From the NCBI GenBank assembly GCA_963576565.1, contig OY755047.1:27503351-27567350 (forward strand): a stretch of DNA of 64,000 bases, read 5' to 3'. Shown here piece by piece: positions 62,475 to 64,000 of this stretch (position 1 is its first letter; each line of letters begins with the position of its first letter). The translations under genes were made by a program, and so were the position numbers. The notes beneath the pieces were generated by a model. The model searched no databases, was not told where the DNA came from, and saw only the letters and a list, made by a program, of their open reading frames with translations. Source of the stretch: Aspidapion aeneum. Lineage: Eukaryota; Arthropoda; Insecta; Coleoptera; Brentidae.

Positions 62475-63830
62475 TATGTTGTACGAGAGCGAACCGACGG
62501 TGTTTGTTTTGGTTTTGGGATTATGGCACTTGTTGAACTTCTGATCAGAAGGAAGCATTTTGTTTGCTTTTCATTGCCATAATGTCAAGATTTATTGGTG
62601 ATATAAATACCGTTACATACTTAGCAGTTTGTAATAGGTCTTTTGAATTCAGCGTTTTAATCACATTCTAGTTAACCCTTTAATTGTAAGTGCTTACCTA
62701 GATCTTTTAGTCAAATTTGTTTTTGGTTTTCTTTGTTTTCTTTTTTGTAGGTAGTTTCCTCAGAGTTATTTGTTAAAGAATTCTTACATTGTTTACTTTG
62801 TTGTTGCTGTACCAGAGCAAGCCGACGGTGTTTGTTTTGGTTTCGAGATTGTGTCACTTGTTGAACCATTTTAGGGATATAAATACCGTTATACACACTT
62901 ATCGTTTTGTTATAGGGTTTCCAATTCCAGCGTTTTAATTACACCCTTTATTTGTAAGTTCTTTACCTAATCCTTTTAGTTGAATCACTTTTTGGTTCTC
63001 TTTGTTGTCGTACAAGAGCGGACCGACGGTGTTGGTTTTGGCTTCGGAATTATGGTACTTGTTGAACTTCTGATCAGAAGGAAGCATTTTGTTCACTTTT
63101 CATTGCCATAGAGTCAAGATTTATTGGTGATATAAATACTGTTACATATTTAGCGGGTTGTGATAGGTCTTCCGACTCCAGCGTTTTAATCACATTCTAG
63201 TTAACCCTTTAATTGTAAGTTCTTTCCCTATCAAATTTCTTTTTGGTGTTCTTCGTTTCCTTTTTTGTAGGTAGTTTCGTCGGAGTTATTTGTTTAAGAA
63301 TTCTTACATTTTTTACGTTTTTGTTGTTGTACGAGAGCGAACCGATGGTGTTTGTTTTGGTTTAGGGATTATGGTACTTTTGATCAGAAGGAAGTATTTT
63401 GTTCGCTTTTCATTGCTAAAATGTCAAGATTTATTGGTGATATAAATACTGTTTCATACCTAGAAGTTTGTAATAAGTCTTTCGATTCCAGTGTTTGAAT
63501 TACATTCTAGTTAACCCTTTAATTGTAGGTTTTCTACCTAATTCTTTTAGTATAATTTATTTTTGGTTTTCTTCGTTTTTCTTTTTGTACGAGAGCAAAC
63601 AGACGGTGTTCGTTTTAGTTTAGGGATTATATCACTTGTTGAACTACTGATTCGAGGGAAGTATTTTGTTCCTTTTCTTTGCCAATTTCAAGATTTATTA
63701 GGGATATAGATACCGTTATTAACACTTTGCGTTTTATTATAGGTTTTCAATTCCAGCGTTTAAACCACATTCTAGTTAACCCTTTAATTGTTAGTTTTTT
63801 ACCTAATTCTTTTAGTAGAATTAGAAATTT
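62475..63830. repeat. Tandem array with units of about 200-330 bp, each with a TATAAATA-like motif
   Basis: Five units start with GTACGAGAGCRAACCGACGG-like sequence at about 62478, 62808, 63008, 63327 and 63586. Shared parts include TCTGATCAGAAGGAAG, GTCAAGATTTATTGGTGATA, the string GATATAAATAC (GATATAGATAC in the last unit) and CATTCTAGTTAACCCTTTAA. Unit 2 is internally deleted. Short open frames in the array are not genes. 63831-64000 is AT-rich without features. Confidence 0.75.
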
Positions 63831-64000
63831 TTCTCGTTACAATTTAATTCAGTTGTTTTTCTTGATTATTATTCTTCATATTTCGTTCTGCCTCTTGTTA
63901 TTTTGATTTTCGCATTTTTCCAATTCGTACTTCGATAACTAGGTCTTATTTTTTTCTATATTTTTAAATTTATCATTTAAAATTCTTGTTAAGTTTTAGA

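Overview
The window looks like insect nuclear DNA: AT-rich, intron-bearing and crowded with decayed transposable elements. The one host gene I can identify is an orthologue of the Drosophila tendon-cell regulator stripe (EGR/Krox/Zif268 family), on the minus strand from about 57.3 kb to 33.2 kb. The element mix (RTE, CR1-like and Jockey LINEs, Penelope, mariner, hAT-like, many foldback elements) suggests a large, repeat-rich insect genome. A beetle is possible, but I cannot fix the order.

The stripe gene can be assembled as four coding exons: 57262-56926, 40496-39415, 35012-34766 and 33700-33660. Every junction is GT/AG and all phases agree (1, 0, 1), giving a 568-residue protein. Three C2H2 fingers carry EGR-type recognition helices. 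The last zinc-binding histidine is supplied by the third exon. Intron 1 is 16.4 kb and full of mobile elements. The presumed promoter holds a perfect SRF-type CArG box and CRE-like motifs. After the TGA stop the same frame stays open for 148 codons encoding a strongly acidic tail, which suggests stop-codon readthrough or use of an alternative splice acceptor.

Layout. 0-3.4 kb: composite satellite-like repeat split by a foldback element with a 9-bp target duplication. 3.7-9.6 kb: a RTE-type LINE relic split by an essentially complete 5.5-kb CR1-like LINE. 10-12.5 kb: tandem repeats, a palindrome and a TIR element. 13.2-14.8 kb: Penelope-like relic. 15.4-15.9 kb: a TA-target MITE. 16.5-20.9 kb: a RTE-like LINE split by a 5'-truncated Jockey-clade element with an 11-bp target duplication. 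21.3-23.5 kb: two large palindromes. 23.9-26.9 kb: a hAT-like non-autonomous element with an 8-bp target duplication. 27-33 kb: AT-rich DNA with a few TIR elements and LINE scraps. 33.2-57.7 kb: stripe, whose introns hold mariner, LINE, MITE, tandem-repeat, foldback and SINE-like sequence. 57.8-61.6 kb: two copies of one RTE family. 62.4-63.8 kb: a tandem array whose units each carry a TATA-like motif.

Apart from stripe, no intact protein-coding gene could be supported. Several insertions can be ordered because both target duplications and an uninterrupted paralogous copy lie in the same window. Coordinates of repeats and decayed elements are by eye and approximate unless target duplications are given.
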